NCBI GenBank assembly: GCA_023614405.1 | Contig: CM042688.1 | Span: 375,459,331-375,523,330, forward strand | Direction: 5' to 3' | Length of the DNA: 64,000 nt | Source of the DNA: Avena insularis | Taxonomy: Eukaryota; Streptophyta; Magnoliopsida; Poales; Poaceae | Shown: positions 1 through 11,014 of the stretch, piece by piece | Layout of the letters: the number at the start of each line of letters is the position of its first letter | Position numbering within the stretch: the first letter of the stretch is position 1 | Notes under the pieces: generated by a model | The model's database searches: none | What the model saw: the letters and a program-made list of their open reading frames with translations, nothing else | What the model was told of the DNA's origin: nothing | Program-made: the position numbers and the translations under genes

Positions 1-130
1 GAGATTTGTTAAATCCTACTTGTCTACATCTCAATGTCTGCATTGCTGAATCTGTCAATTGCACAGAGGTGGTTGACATCTAGGACCCAGCAAGTTGCCA
101 AGGTCAAAATAGCGGACATGGCCAAAAAAG

Positions 131-1000
131 GTCCATCATACGCACGTTTCATTTACAGAGAGGCTGATATGTGGGACCCAGCAGCGCGACCTTATACAGA
201 TGCTGCATCGAGCAACATAGCCAGTTCGAAACAGGGAGGCGTGACCAAGAAAAAAGTTCAGCATGTACACGTTTCTTTTAATGAGAGGCTAAAATGGGGG
301 ACCCACCAGCGTGAGCAAACGGCAGATTCGTCGAGCAACGCTATCTAGTTCGGAACAGGGTAGCGCTAGAGAAGAAAAAAAATCCATTGTACCCATGATT
401 CTTCTAATGTGAGGCTGACATGTCGGGCCCACCAGCCTGTATAAACGGCTGAAGCAGCGAGCAACGCTATCAAGTTCAGAACACGAAGGCACGACAGAGG
501 GTAAAAAATCCATCATACACACATTTCTTCTAATGGGAGGATGACATGTGGGGCCCAGCATCGTGATTAAACGGTAGATGCATCGAACAACGCTATCAAG
601 TTTGGAACAGGGTAGCGCGAGCGAAGGAAAAAATCCATCATACACACGTTTCTTCTAATGATAGGATGACATGTGGGGCTTAGGAGGTTGGTTAAACGGT
701 AGATGCGTCGAGCAGCTATATCAACTCAGAACGGGGTAGCGCCAGCGAAGGAAAAAATTCCATCATACACACGTTTCTTCTAATGAGAGGATGACATGTG
801 GGTCCCAGGAGGTTGATTAGACGGTAGATGCATCGAGCAGCGCTATCAACTTCGGAACAGGGTAGCGCGAGCGAAGGAAAAAAATTCCATCATACACACG
901 ATCCTTCTAATGAGGTTGACATGTGGGACCTAGCAGCCTGACTAAACGGAAACGCCTCGAGCAACATTATCGAGTTCAAATCAGGAAGGCGCGGTCGAAA
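131..1000 (+). repeat. ~126 bp tandem repeats, about seven copies
   Basis: Units begin near 131, 258, 382, 508, 634, 759 and 886. Each starts with a form of CCATCATACACACG, continues through GACATGTGGG and ends with a form of CGGAACAGGGTAGCGCGAGC. The copies near 508-886 are most alike and the first two are more diverged. A degenerate eighth copy may lie at 1-120. The short open frames in this block (34-348 plus, 289-645 minus) are products of the repeat and not genes. Confidence 0.8.
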
Positions 1001-1265
1001 AGTATGGTCCACTAGAGACACTGATGTCCGGGACACACACACCTCAAAAGACTTCGACGAGTCAACATCGCGCGAGGAAACAAAAATCATACTTTTGCCA
1101 CGCGCTGGCTGAGCTTCCTCCATGTTTTTAGCAGATCCGTCATAGTATAGGGCCACAAAACCGGAAAAAAAAAGTTATCCATCGGCCACGGCCGAGCCGA
1201 CAATTTCGTCGCGGAAGATGCGCCTTCTACGACGACCGTTGGGCCAATTCGTTGCGGAAGGAAAC
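1001..1265. other. CACTA subterminal spacer without gene
   Basis: This is GC-richer spacer between the tandem units and the terminal inverted repeat. It holds short inverted words such as TTCGTCGCGGAAG and TTCGTTGCGGAAG (near 1206 and 1249), which look like further diverged subterminal motifs. The 88-codon minus-strand frame here (890-1156) has no recognisable domain. Confidence 0.4.
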
Positions 1266-1324
1266 TTTTCTTGTAGTGTAGTGGGAGCAGCTCATCCTAG
1301 GATCCAATGTTGTAGATTCTGCGG

Positions 1325-2194
1325 ATGTTAGTTTCTGACAGTGAAGCCGGTAGAGCTGAACGTCAAGCCAATCTAGCCACTCTTCAACAGATAGCCCAGA
1401 TGGCACATAACAATCAAGGCCATGGAAACCAAGATCACCATGGATCCAAACTCAAGAACTTCCAAAACACCAACCCGCCCATGTTTAGCAAAACAAAAGA
1501 GTCCTTAGATGCTGATGACTGGTTGCAAACCATGGAAAACAACTTAGAAGTGGCAGGACTATATGCCAATGAGAAGGTAATTTTTGCCACCCACTATCTG
1601 GCAGGTTATGCAAGATCTTGGTGGAACAGCACCCGTACCATGAACGGAGGTCAGATGATGACTTGGGAAGAATTCAAACTCAAGTTCAGCAGGACCCATG
1701 TGCCCCCAGGTTTGATCAAGAGGCTGAGGGATGAATTTAGGGAGATGAAGAAGGGAAGACTGATTGTGGTAGAATACCATGACAAATTTCTATCTCTGTC
1801 TAGGTATGCCCCTAATGAGATTGACACTAAAGCGAAGAAGAAGGAGAGATTCCTGAATGGTCTTCATGATGAGATGCAGACCGTGCTAGTCAACATTCCC
1901 TTTGATGACCTAGAAGCTTTAGTGGATTCTGCTATCCAGATGGAAGGAAAGATCAACCAAGCCAGTGAGAACCGCAAGCGTCTAATGATGCACCAACCTG
2001 GACCCCACCATACCCCGAAGTATCACCCCAACCCGTCCATAGGATATGCACCAAGAAACAATAGACCCCCTATGACCCGTCCGAACTATCCCAATCGTGG
2101 CGGAGGAAACCCGAGGCCCGGAGGCCACAACAACCACAACAACCCCGGCAACCCCAATAATTTCAACCATGCACCGCCAAGGTCCAACAACGGC

Positions 2195-2233
<39 letters not shown>

Positions 2234-2490
2234 ACTGCCCCAATGACTGGAAGCAATGTTGTGCATGTCGCAGAGAAAGACAAGTCAATGATCACTTGCT
2301 TTGAATGTGGAGTCACGGGTCACTACTCCAACGAGTGCCCCAAGAAGCTTGCCACAGCAACCAATGTCACTGCACCTTCCCAACAGCAGCGTCGTGTCCA
2401 GCCTGGAAAGAGATTTGCCCCAAGAAACCCGCACAACCGTACCGGCCGTCTATTCCACATGAATGCTGAGGAAGCCCAGGAAGCGCCAGA
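1325..2490 (+). pseudogene. gag: Tekay A gag (capsid and nucleocapsid)
   Basis: The frame is open from 1325, but the true start is probably further 5': the homologous frame in element C continues upstream, and in A that part contains stops (TAG near 1294). The retrotransposon gag domain covers about residues 60-215 and includes the core words DDWLQTMENNLE and WWNST. It is followed by a Pro/Asn-rich linker with an Asn run (about residues 290-303) and one CCHC zinc knuckle at 325-338 (CFECGVTGHYSNEC). Gag packages element RNA into virus-like particles. The protein is close to the N-terminal gag encoded at 21890-22830 on the minus strand. The frame runs on without a stop into protease. Confidence 0.85.
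2194..2231 (+). repeat. (AAC)n microsatellite in gag
   Basis: A perfect run of about 12 AAC/CAA triplets encodes the poly-Asn stretch in the gag linker of element A. The poly-Val and poly-Leu frames on the opposite strand are shadows of this run. Confidence 0.95.
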
Positions 2491-2908
2491 TGCCGTGCTG
2501 GGTATGTTTTCTATTAACTCAGTATTAGCAACAATGTTGTTTGATTTGGGAGCATCACACTCATTTGTTACAGAAGAATTTGAATGCGCTAGTAAGATTC
2601 AACCAACAAATTTGAAGCATGTTATGATAGTTCAAATAGCTGGTTCAACCACCAAAGCTAGAAAATTTTGCAAGGCCGTGCCTATCAGAATCCATGGGAT
2701 AGATTTTTATGCCAATCTAATAGTACTTGGAACCAAAGGTTTGGAAGTAGTACTAGGAATGGACTGGATGTCAAAACATCAAGGACTAATCAACTGTGCC
2801 AAGAAAGTCATAACCATGACCAATAGCACCGCAGTATCAGTAGAACATGTGTCATACGCTACCCCGTCAATTCAAGTGCAACAAGAGTTTAGCCAAATCC
2901 ACCATTGA
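2491..2908 (+). pseudogene. pro: Tekay A aspartic protease
   Basis: The protease continues the gag frame. The catalytic motif is at residues 407-411 of the joint frame and reads D-L-G-A-S, where active members have D-T/S-G-A-S. A second protease signature, VVLGMDWM, follows near 2747-2770. The frame is lost between about 2850 and 2908: protease-RT linker sequence continues in another frame from 2847 ([16 protein letters not shown]), so a frameshift separates protease from RT. The protease would process gag-pol. The altered active site and the frameshift both indicate loss of function. Confidence 0.75.
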
Positions 2909-4442
2909 CCAAGTCAGAGTAGTCTGTGAATACACCGATGTGTTCCCAGATGAATTGACCGGTATGCCCCTAGATCGGGATATCGAGTTTATCATTGAAC
3001 TAGTTCCTGGAACTAGACCCATAGCTCAGAGGCCTTATAGTATGAACCCATCTGAATTAGTGGAGCTGAAGAAGCAACTTGATGATAGGTTGGGAAAAGG
3101 TTTGATACAACCAAGTGCATCACCATGGAGATCACCTATTTTGTTTGTGGATAAGAAGGATGGTGCCAACGGTTTGTTTATGGATTATCAGAAGCTGAAA
3201 GACATCACCATCAAGAACAAGTACCCACTGCCAAAGATAGAAGATTTGTTTGACCAACTGACTGGTGCCTGAGTGTTTTCTAAGATTGATCTTAGAACTG
3301 GTTATCATCAATTGAAGATCCGTGCAACGTATATTCCAAAGACCGCCTTCACCACCAGATATGGATTGTATGAGTACAATGTCATGTCTTTTGGATTAAC
3401 CAATGCCCCCGCTTATGTCATGAACCTCATGAATAAGATTTTTATGAAATTCCTGGATAAGTTTGTCGTTGTTTTTATCGATGACATTCTGATCTACTCC
3501 AAGTCAGAAGAAGACCATGAACAACACCTAAGAACCATCCTTGAAACCCTTAGAGAGCATCAGTTGTATGCCAAGTTTAGCAAATGTGAGTTCTGGTTAA
3601 GGGAAGTAGGATTCCTAGGCCATATCTTGTTGGCAGGAGGAGTTGCGTCGATCGCGCCAAGATTAAGGATGTTGAAGAATGGAAGCCCCAACCACCCAAA
3701 CCAAAGTCCGTGCATTTCTTGGATTAGCCGGATATTACCGCAAGTTTTTGAAGGATTTTCGAGCATCGCAAGGCTGATGACCCGGCTATTGAAGAAGGGT
3801 AAGAAGTTTGAATGGACTGACAAATGTGAAGCAAGTTTTCAAGATCTTAAGAAGAGATTGATTTTAGCCCCAATTTTGATCATGTCGGATATCAAGAAGC
3901 CTTTTGATGTGTATTGTGATGCATCCAAGATTGGTCTCGGATGTGTGTTGATGCAAGAAGGCAAAGTCATATCATATCTGTCCCGACAACTGAACCAACA
4001 TGAGCAGAATTATCCCACCCATGACTTAGAGCTGGCAGCCGTAGTTTTAGCCTTGAAGACATGGCGTCATTACCTCATGGGTAACCGCTGTGAGATTTAC
4101 TCGAATCACAAGAGTTTGAAGTATATTTTCACCCAGAAGGAGCTGAATATGAGGCAAAGGAGATGGATAGAGTTAATCAAGGATTATGACCTTGACATTC
4201 ACTATCACCCCGGCAAGACCAATGTGGTAGCGGATGCTCTTAGTCGACTACCGTGCAGGTTAAACACCATGATTAAGCAAGACCAGCCCAATTTGCATGA
4301 GGAGTTGGAGAATTTTAGAATGGAGCTCGTTAGTGAAGGATTTCTAGATAGCCTAGAACTTCAACCCACCCTGATTAGTCAGATAAGGAAGCCCAAAAAG
4401 GAAATGCAAGTATTGATGGAATCAAGCATCGTATCGAAATAG
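2905..4442 (+). pseudogene. pol: Tekay A reverse transcriptase and RNase H
   Basis: RT starts with the linker [16 protein letters not shown]. It is broken by an in-frame TGA at 3271-3273, just before [13 protein letters not shown]. The catalytic box is FIDD (in [10 protein letters not shown], about 3471-3500). Between about 3640 and 3770 the correct sequence is in another frame, so two compensating frameshifts are present. RNase H begins at VYCDAS (about 3909) and includes [11 protein letters not shown] and ADALSRL. Its third acidic position reads Y-S-N-H-K (AAT at 4104-4106) where element B has Y-T-D-H-K, so a catalytic Asp is replaced by Asn. The frame ends at a TAG at 4440. Confidence 0.85.
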
Positions 4443-5275
4443 GGAAGGTACCCAGATTTACCGAAGATGAAGAAGGAGTTTTGTGGTATAAAGGACGTAT
4501 CTGTGTGCCAGCAGATTCAGAGTTGAAACAAGTCATTATGCAGGAAGCCCATGATACCCTTTATTCTATTCACCCGAGAGGTACGAAGATGTATCAGGAT
4601 CTGAAGGAGCAATTTTGGTGGTACAAAATGAAGAGAGAAGTCATAAGCTACATAGCCAAGTGTGATATATGTCAGAGAGTCAAGGCGGAACATCAGTGAC
4701 CCGCAAGACTTTTGCAACCATTGTAGATTCCGGAATGGAAATGGGATTATGTTGGAATGGATTTCATCACCGGCTTACCTACATCTAGTAGGGTAAATGA
4801 TTCTATTTGGGTCATAGTGGATAGACTATCCAAAGTAGCTCATTTCGTACCAGTCAAGACTACCTATCAAAGCTCAAAGCTAGCAGACTTGTACATTGCT
4901 AGGATAGTCAGTCTGCATGGAACCCCCAAGACCATAATGTCAGATCGAGGAACCCAGTTTACCTCAAGATTCTGGAAGAAAGTCCAAGAAGGATTAGGAA
5001 CCAAACTGAACTTCAGCACAGCTTATCACCCGCAAACCGACGGACAAACAAAAAGAGTAAACCAGATACTAGAAGATATGTTAAGAGCCTGTGTGTTAGA
5101 ATATGGATCTAAATGGGAAGATTGTCTGCCTTTCGCAGAGTTCTCATACAACAACAGTTATCAAGCCAGTTTGCAAATGGCCCCATTTGAATTTTTGTAT
5201 GGAAGGAAGTGTCGTACACCCTTGAATTGGTCGCAAGTAGGAGAGAGTCAGATATTCGGACCCGATATTCTATGA
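4443..5275 (+). pseudogene. int: Tekay A integrase
   Basis: The zinc-binding HHCC region lies at 4481-4690 (EAHDTLYSIHP and [11 protein letters not shown]). It is interrupted by TGA at 4697-4699 and TAG near 4724. The catalytic core follows in open frame from 4757: first Asp in GMDFITGLP, second in MSDRGTQF. The position of the catalytic Glu reads G-Q-T-K-R (AAA at 5051-5053) where the homologues at 11015-12844 and 46914-49376 have G-Q-T-E. The DD35E triad is therefore DDK and strand transfer should be impossible. The frame stops with TGA at 5273-5275. Confidence 0.85.
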
Positions 5276-5818
5276 GAAGCCGAAGAGAAGTTTCACAAAG
5301 TCCGTGAACACCTCAAGACCGCCCAATCTAGATAGAAGAGTTATGCTGATAAAAGACGTCGAGACCTGACCTAAAATGTTGGAGATTTCGTGTATCTCAA
5401 AGTATCACCCTTGAAAGGAATGCACCGTTTTCGACTGAAAAGGAAGCTTGCCCCCAGATATATATTGGACCTTTCAAGATTTTAAGCCACAGAGGAGAAG
5501 TATCCTATCAACTAGAACTGCCTGAGGAGATGTCAGCCGTACATGATGTGTTCCATATCTTGTTACTTAGGAAATGCCTAGAAGTTCCAGAGAAGACCGA
5601 AATTTTCAAGAACATCGATCATAGAGCCATAGATATAAACTAGCATCTAACTTATCATGAAGTGCCCATTCGTATTTTGGAAGAAGCCTTAAAAACCACC
5701 CGGACCAGAAGTATCAAGTTTCTCAAGATCCAGTGGAGTAACCATACCAAAGAAGAAGCCACTTGGGAGCGAGAAGATTATATGAGGGTAGAGTTTCCCA
5801 ATCTCTTTAGTTCCTAGT
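5276..5818 (+). pseudogene. Tekay A integrase C-terminus and chromodomain
   Basis: Past the TGA the frame continues as the GPY/F-type module (VGDFVYLKVSPLKGM, LAPRYIGPFKIL, region 5370-5480), with another stop in a word reading SR*K. The chromodomain occupies about 5650-5810. Recognisable words are VPIRILEEALKTTRT, IKFLKIQWSNHTKEEATWE and REDYMRVEFPNLF, with a TAG at 5815. In chromoviruses this domain is thought to steer integration to heterochromatin. Presence of a chromodomain after integrase is the main reason for the Tekay assignment. Confidence 0.8.
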
Positions 5819-5849
5819 TTTTCTTGAATCTCGGGACGAGATTCTATTT

Positions 5850-5863
5850 AAGGAGGGAAGGTT
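5850..5863 (+). other. Polypurine tract of element A
   Basis: AAGGAGGGAAGG lies directly before TGTAACATCTC. The upstream word TCTCGGGACGAGATT is typical of the region before the 3' LTR in this lineage. The tract primes plus-strand DNA synthesis. Confidence 0.8.
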
Positions 5864-5910
5864 TGTAACATCTCAAAAATATTAAACAAGCTTATCAAGT
5901 TCTAATCACC
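5864..5910 (+). repeat. First 47 bp of element A 3' LTR
   Basis: It starts with TGTAACA right after the polypurine tract. By eye it is about three quarters identical to the start of element C's LTR (minus strand from 27998), including the shared word TTATCAAGTT and a final CACC. The similarity stops at 5910. From 5911 the sequence matches the U5 end of a long LTR in the opposite orientation. I read this as A's LTR interrupted by insertion of B; TCACC (5906-5910) would be one target-site copy. Confidence 0.55.
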
Positions 5911-8900
5911 TGCGGTGACCCAGCATACCACTACATGTGTAGTACACTATAGTCATTGACATGACATTCACAGAACACCGTTCCGTAAATATCACATCCC
6001 TCAGAGTGGTACAACAGAAACATTGCGGGTCCATATTACAAACATACACACTTCATTATTACAAACCAAGAGTTCCCAAACTTCAAGCATTATAAAATTA
6101 CAAACCAAACTTAAGTAGTTTCAGCGGAAGATATAAAATCCAAACTCATATTCCAAATTGAGCTCAACAACTTATTCTATAAAGGTTATGCTGCTTGGCT
6201 CAATTGTTTTACTAATAACTAAAGCAACTACTCGGACTTGTTGCCCTGCACTCCGTAGCGTATCCCGTAGTCCACCCCTTCAACTCCTCGGGACAGGTCT
6301 GGCTCCTCATAGTAGACATCCTTTTGTCCTTCAGTTGCGTACATTGAAGGATCTTCTGGATTCTCAGAGTCTAAGCAGGGGTTCAAAAGAAAGAGTGAGT
6401 AACAGCGTTACCCAGGAAGTTCATTATATGCAAAGTGGGAAGTTTGATGCTCTATCTACCACCTCGGACTATAAGTCCTTAGCGATATGCAGTTTTCATA
6501 AACATTTCTTCAAAGATTGATTTTATTATCAAAACTATGCCCACCAGCCTTCACAGGTTGACCAGAACTTCATGGAGTTCCTTTCCTGCCGCGTTCGTAG
6601 ATCCTTCCCGGAACAGGGAGTAACAAGTTACAGTTCTTACACTCTGTAGAGGTGTGTTGCTTTACCCATGAGAGATCAACTCCTTGTTGCACAACCGGGC
6701 GTACTTTCCCGTCCACAATTCCGTGATGTGGGGCCCAGTAGGTGATCCAAGCCAATCGATGCCCTCTCCGTGATCCCTATGTCTGCACGATCCTCCAGGA
6801 CAAGCTCCATCTCTGTTAAGCCCCTAATTTAGGGCAAGCTATAACCCTGATGAGTTCTCGAAGACTCTATGAGCTGGTGATGCCCCTGGCAAGCTCCATA
6901 AAGGTCTGACTATACCTCCGGTAGCCACTCATAGATAATCTAGACACCAAAATCATGGGGCCTAGGGGTGCCCACCCATATGTTGGATCCACGCAAGGAA
7001 TCCCAGCGTCACGATAAGGTCATCTTGCCTCCATATGAAAGGAAGAAGATACAGCTGACTTCTCTCTCCCATTCCAAATCTCATGGTTAACGCGTAATAT
7101 ACGGTGCTAGAATCACTAATGACATGGGTTGTTAAACCTATGTGACTTCTGCAATTGGAACCCTAAGTTCCTTTGCCAATCTTAATCATCACTTAGGATG
7201 ATAACTACATCTTATTTATTAGAGAAGATAATATTTTCTTTCTCCAGATCATAGATGATAACACACAATTTGCAATATCTTTGGTAAAGACTCTTCAAAG
7301 GACATGAGCAAGTTATGAACTTGCCTTGTGACTGCAAGGTAGTGAAGTCGGATGCTTCCACCTGACCTTGAGCTCCGTTCTACAAAGAACCATTATTGAC
7401 AATATTTAAAGAAGCAATATGAAATGCATAGTAATGTCATGCAATGATTTATTATTTGCTTCTTTGCATGATTTACCCTTTTAGTAAAAGTTTACTATTT
7501 TATTTAATTAATAAAAGACAAATATCATTCTATCAATTTATTTTATTACCCTTTTAAATATTTTCTGAAATTCTTTTAAGGAAATAAGATTTATTTTATG
7601 ACACCAAATTTACTTTTCAAAAATACAAATTAGTATTTTTTTCTAAAACAATATATTCATTTAGGATCTTAAAAGTGGATTTTATTCAATTTAAAGTGTT
7701 TCATATTTTTTAATAAAATTCAAAAGTAACTGGCACAATAATAAAAATAAACCTAAATTTTAGTTGCCCAAAAATTCTATTGATTATTTTTAGTCATTAG
7801 AGAGTATTTTTGTGAGTTCATAGATATATTATTTATATTTTTAAGATTTTTATTTATTTTTCTAAAGTTGTTTTTGTTTCAGGGGCATATTTGTAATAAA
7901 AAATTAAACAACCCTATAAACATACAAGCCTGGCCCATTGGGCTGGCCGGGCCCATCTTAACCCAGCCCGCTTGGCCTGGTTAAGTCTACCCGTGTAGTA
8001 TTGGGCTGCCCACAGGCCCAGTACCCCAACGCACGCACACTCCTCTCCCTTCTCTCTCTCACGCGGCCACCTTCTCCGCTTGTTGCCGCCGCCATGCACG
8101 AATCTGGCCAGGTGCGGCCACCGTTGCCGTGGTGTATGGTGAGGTAGACGATGTCGCTCCGCCATTTGGTCCTGTTCGATTTGCCTCTAGACTCTTCTCT
8201 CGGTTAGGCTAGCTCCACCCTGAACCCTAGGGTTAGGTGATTATCGGCGATGTACTGCTCCTCTACTCCTGTGGTGAAGTGTTGTGCTACTGATGGTGTT
8301 ATGGTGTTGTTCGACCACTGGTGTGGTGGTAGCCGCCGCCATGGCCTGGCGCGGGTTGCAGCGCCTTTCGGGTGCTCCCCGTGCCACCGTGCGTTCGTCG
8401 GCCCCTCTGCCTCCTCTTCTAATCTACAGCGAGGACCGAGGGTAAGTGCTCTCATTCTCCCCCTCTTGCCATCTATCGTCTGCCTTGCTCAATAGCCTCT
8501 GTGTGCTTCTGGTGATCAATCCCTAACAGGGGTTCATGGTTTGATTAGGGTTCATCCCTCAGGTTTGATTATGATGACTTTATTAGGACGGATTGTAGTG
8601 GTTATACTGTCCTGGATGTTTATCCACTTATTCTAGTGATGTGGATTTCACTATTGTTTCCTGATCTTAGTACTGACAATGGTACTGTCAGTAATTGTTC
8701 ACTTGATCTTTATACACTAGTTCGTGTTGATCTTTCAGATTGGAGTTAATATGATACTCCTATGATTCTCTGATTGTGTATATGCAACCATGATTATGAT
8801 TCCTGAGTGTCCATTCCAGGAAAATGATTAGTTAGCTAACTACAAGTTTACTGATGAAATCTAAGTATAGCATCTGCTTGGTTTAGAAGTTATACTTGTG

Positions 8901-10660
8901 ACACCTTCTTTAGAATGGTACACAAGTGTCCATACTTCTATTGGCTAAATTCTACCTGTGTCCAAGTATGGCTGGGCTAAATGAATGGAAATCTTTTGTT
9001 GGCTTTATTATCCTAAGATGCTACAAATCTATTGGCCTATGATGCTGGTCTGAGGCATAGCTAAGTAAAATTAAGTTTGTTACTAGCTGTCCCTCATAGA
9101 TGTGCTCTGATGCATGGTATCAGCTAATGATTCTTAAATTCTTTAAGAAAATGATTGGCATCCTCACTATTAAATATAGATCTTTAAGATCATTGGATTT
9201 CAGAGGTGTTACTCTTTAAGAGATGTGCCCTGAATTCTTGTTCTAAGGCTGCTATTTTATAGGAATGTGGAAATTTAAGTTTATATCCAAGATCTATGAT
9301 GCATAGGCTGAGATCTTGGCTTTGTTTGTAAAGATTGGTCATTGACTTTCATCTAAATACTTCTCGGATGGATACACCCCACTTGGGTGATTTCTGAGAA
9401 GTTAAGTACATGACTTCTGAGATAATTAGATCATGTGAAAGTTTTTTACTTCACTCACCACAACAGTTGAGTTGTTGGTGTTGTTGTTGGTTGATCTTGC
9501 TGGCTTGATCTTGGTGGGATCACTCCTTGGAGCTTGTTTTGCATCTCCTGATATTGATCCTACTCCTCCTAGCTCATGTGATCTGTTATAGACCTTGCTA
9601 TATTCCTACACCACCCCCCACCCTATGTCACCATCCCGAGGATGATCTGGTGGTTTGTTGTGTATATTGGCTGGTGGGTTTGTTGGGGATTTGGCAAGAT
9701 CAGTGGTGTTCTTGGCTATGTGCTTGAATGTGTGGTGATGGAATGAGATAACTAGCAGTTGTGCTATGGTAGAGTTTCCCTTTTGACTGCTTGGACTGCT
9801 GCTGCTGTGTCGACAACACATAGCATGCAGTTAGCAGAGTAAGCTGCTTTACTGTTTGGCTTATTTGGATCAGATCAAGTGAATTGATTTTTACTTCTTA
9901 ACCTTTTACTAGTTACCAGCATGGTGAAACTTGCCCCTTTTCATATACTCAATGATGAGTTTTGCATATTACTTGTATGCACAATCTGAGAGTAATCTAA
10001 CTCCAAAATTAACCCTTTATTTTATCATATGTTTGTCTATTTCTTTTATTTTGGTGTTATAGGAATTAAAGTGAAGAAGAAGAGATTAGGGATATAAAAG
10101 ATGTAGATAGGAATTTTAGTCTAGACTTTTTGTTTATACCTTTGTAGTCTTTCTTTACTATTTGAGGCAATTGTAATACTTGTATAACTTATTTAATAAA
10201 GTTTATTTCTGTAATATTCAGTGTTTTTGGTGTATATAACACTATTTGTGTTATCATAATTTAATTAGAAAATAGGATTCCCTTTCTGATTTCATTTTCC
10301 TTGTCTTAAATCCTTATTAGTATCTATTATCTAAAATTTAACCAAATAATATAAATAAGGAATTTTGGAAATCAAACCAATAATACCACTTCTAATTTGC
10401 AAATTCTTTTCAAATTGATTTAAATTTCAAATTTGAATTCAAAGTAACTTCCCCAAAAGCCTAATAATGCCCAAAGGTCATGTCAAAATTCATAACAACC
10501 ACTAACCAGAGCTATACCTACCTCCAGTTAGCGAAAGAAACTCTGATCCCTTTAGGTTTTTGTTTGGCGAAAAATTTACCCTGATTTTACAGATGCATTC
10601 ATGCACAAACTTGGATTCCTAATTCTACCCTTCATCAGATCCTAATGCTGGGGTGTTACA
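5911..10660 (-). repeat. Long Tekay-type LTR (3' LTR of element B)
   Basis: On the minus strand it starts TGTAACACCCCAGC at 10660, directly after B's polypurine tract, and ends ...GGTCACCGCA at 5911 (about 4.75 kb). The segment 5950-6750, read on the minus strand, matches LTR F near 40900-41614 (for example the words GGAACTCCATGAAGTTCT and GTTTCTGTTGTA), which fixes the orientation of this half. A TATA-like CCTATAAAATAG lies on the minus strand near 9252-9263, about 1.4 kb in; F has its TATA about 1.5 kb in. The GC-rich 7915-8480 stretch looks promoter-like in the opposite sense, so a further insertion inside this LTR is possible. No genes are visible. Confidence 0.6.
7908..8480 (+). other. 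GC-rich island inside the long LTR
   Basis: AT-rich LTR sequence gives way to GC-rich DNA. On the plus strand there is a TATA-like CTATAAACA at about 7912, several GGCCCA words, then a pyrimidine-rich leader (CTCTCCCTTCTCTCTCTCAC near 8040-8060), CCGCCGCC and a donor-like GGGTAAGTGC at about 8438. This looks like a plus-strand promoter and leader, opposite to the LTR's inferred direction. No protein here is recognisable on either strand. Confidence 0.35.
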
Positions 10661-10690
10661 GACTTCCCCCTTAAATTAAACTTCGTCCCT
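10661..10690 (-). other. Polypurine tract of element B
   Basis: On the minus strand the sequence reads GGACGAAGTTTAATTTAAGG followed by GGGAAGTC, then TGTAACACCCC. This is the expected purine-rich primer site abutting the start of the 3' LTR, preceded by the lineage's GGACGA word. Confidence 0.8.
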
Positions 10691-10739
10691 AAGTTTGCGG
10701 ATATGTACCTGAATAGTTCTAGATATGCTTCCCTCAAGT

Positions 10740-11014
10740 CATCCTCTTTCTCCCATGTGGCTTATCGCTCTGGGTGATGCTCCCATTGTACCTTGCAGTA
10801 TTTGATTGCCCTGTTTCTCAACTTTTTCCAGTTCTCCTCTAAAATCTTACAGGGTTTCTCTACATAAGTCAAATCTGCTTGTAACTCAATCTCTTGATGT
10901 GTGATGGCATCATCCAGAACTTTAAGACATTTTTGGAGTTGTGAAACATGGAAAACATTGTCAACTTGAGCTAACCTTTTTTGGTAACTCCAAAGCATAA
11001 GCTATTGTTCTATT
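10740..11014 (-). pseudogene. Tekay B integrase tail and chromodomain
   Basis: The minus frame 10998-10762 reads KRLAQVDNVFHVSQLQKCLK, then the chromodomain words EKPCKILEENWKKLRNR and AIKYCKVQWEHHPER. The sequence beyond 10762 continues in another frame, with ATWEKEDD-like residues. A frameshift near 11000 separates this tail from the integrase frame, which ends at 11015. Chromodomains of this position are thought to bind heterochromatin marks during integration. Confidence 0.75.

Larger units (their letters stand above)
1..1278. mobile_element. CACTA DNA transposon, right end only
   Basis: The segment ends at 1266-1278 in TTTTCTTGTAGTG, the reverse complement of CACTACAAGAAAA, which is the usual grass CACTA terminal inverted repeat. 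Directly to its left are seven or eight degenerate ~126 bp tandem units, as expected of CACTA subterminal regions. Immediately to its right (from about 1282) the sequence becomes homologous to the gag leader of the second Tekay element near 22800, so the transposon appears to sit inside retroelement A. The three bases after the end (TAG) are the candidate 3 bp target duplication; the left copy lies outside the window. No transposase is visible in this part. Confidence 0.72.
1282..5910 (+). mobile_element. Ty3/gypsy Tekay-type chromovirus A, internal region and LTR stub
   Basis: In order the element has gag with a CCHC knuckle, aspartic protease, RT, RNase H, integrase, a C-terminal chromodomain, a polypurine tract and the first 47 bp of the 3' LTR. 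This order and the chromodomain place it in the Tekay (Del) chromovirus lineage. The 5' LTR and primer site lie left of the window, beyond the CACTA insertion. The 3' LTR is cut at 5910 by another LTR in opposite orientation. The copy is dead: it carries several stops, at least three frameshifts and two altered catalytic residues. Confidence 0.85.

Noticed and set aside
131..1000. Regularly spaced repeats resembling a CRISPR-like array
   Set aside because: The units are ~126 bp, directly abutting and diverged along their whole length with no short constant repeat and unique spacers. The context is a plant CACTA subterminal region.
890..1156. 88-codon minus-strand ORF as a gene
   Set aside because: It lies inside CACTA subterminal repeat, has no domain and no supporting context.
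1982..2316. Minus-strand frames with long Val or Leu runs
   Set aside because: These are shadows of the (AAC)n run in gag of element A.
7914..8165. Minus-strand GC-rich 83-codon ORF
   Set aside because: It overlaps a pyrimidine-rich, promoter-like plus-strand stretch and shows no recognisable domain. Open frames are expected by chance in GC-rich DNA.
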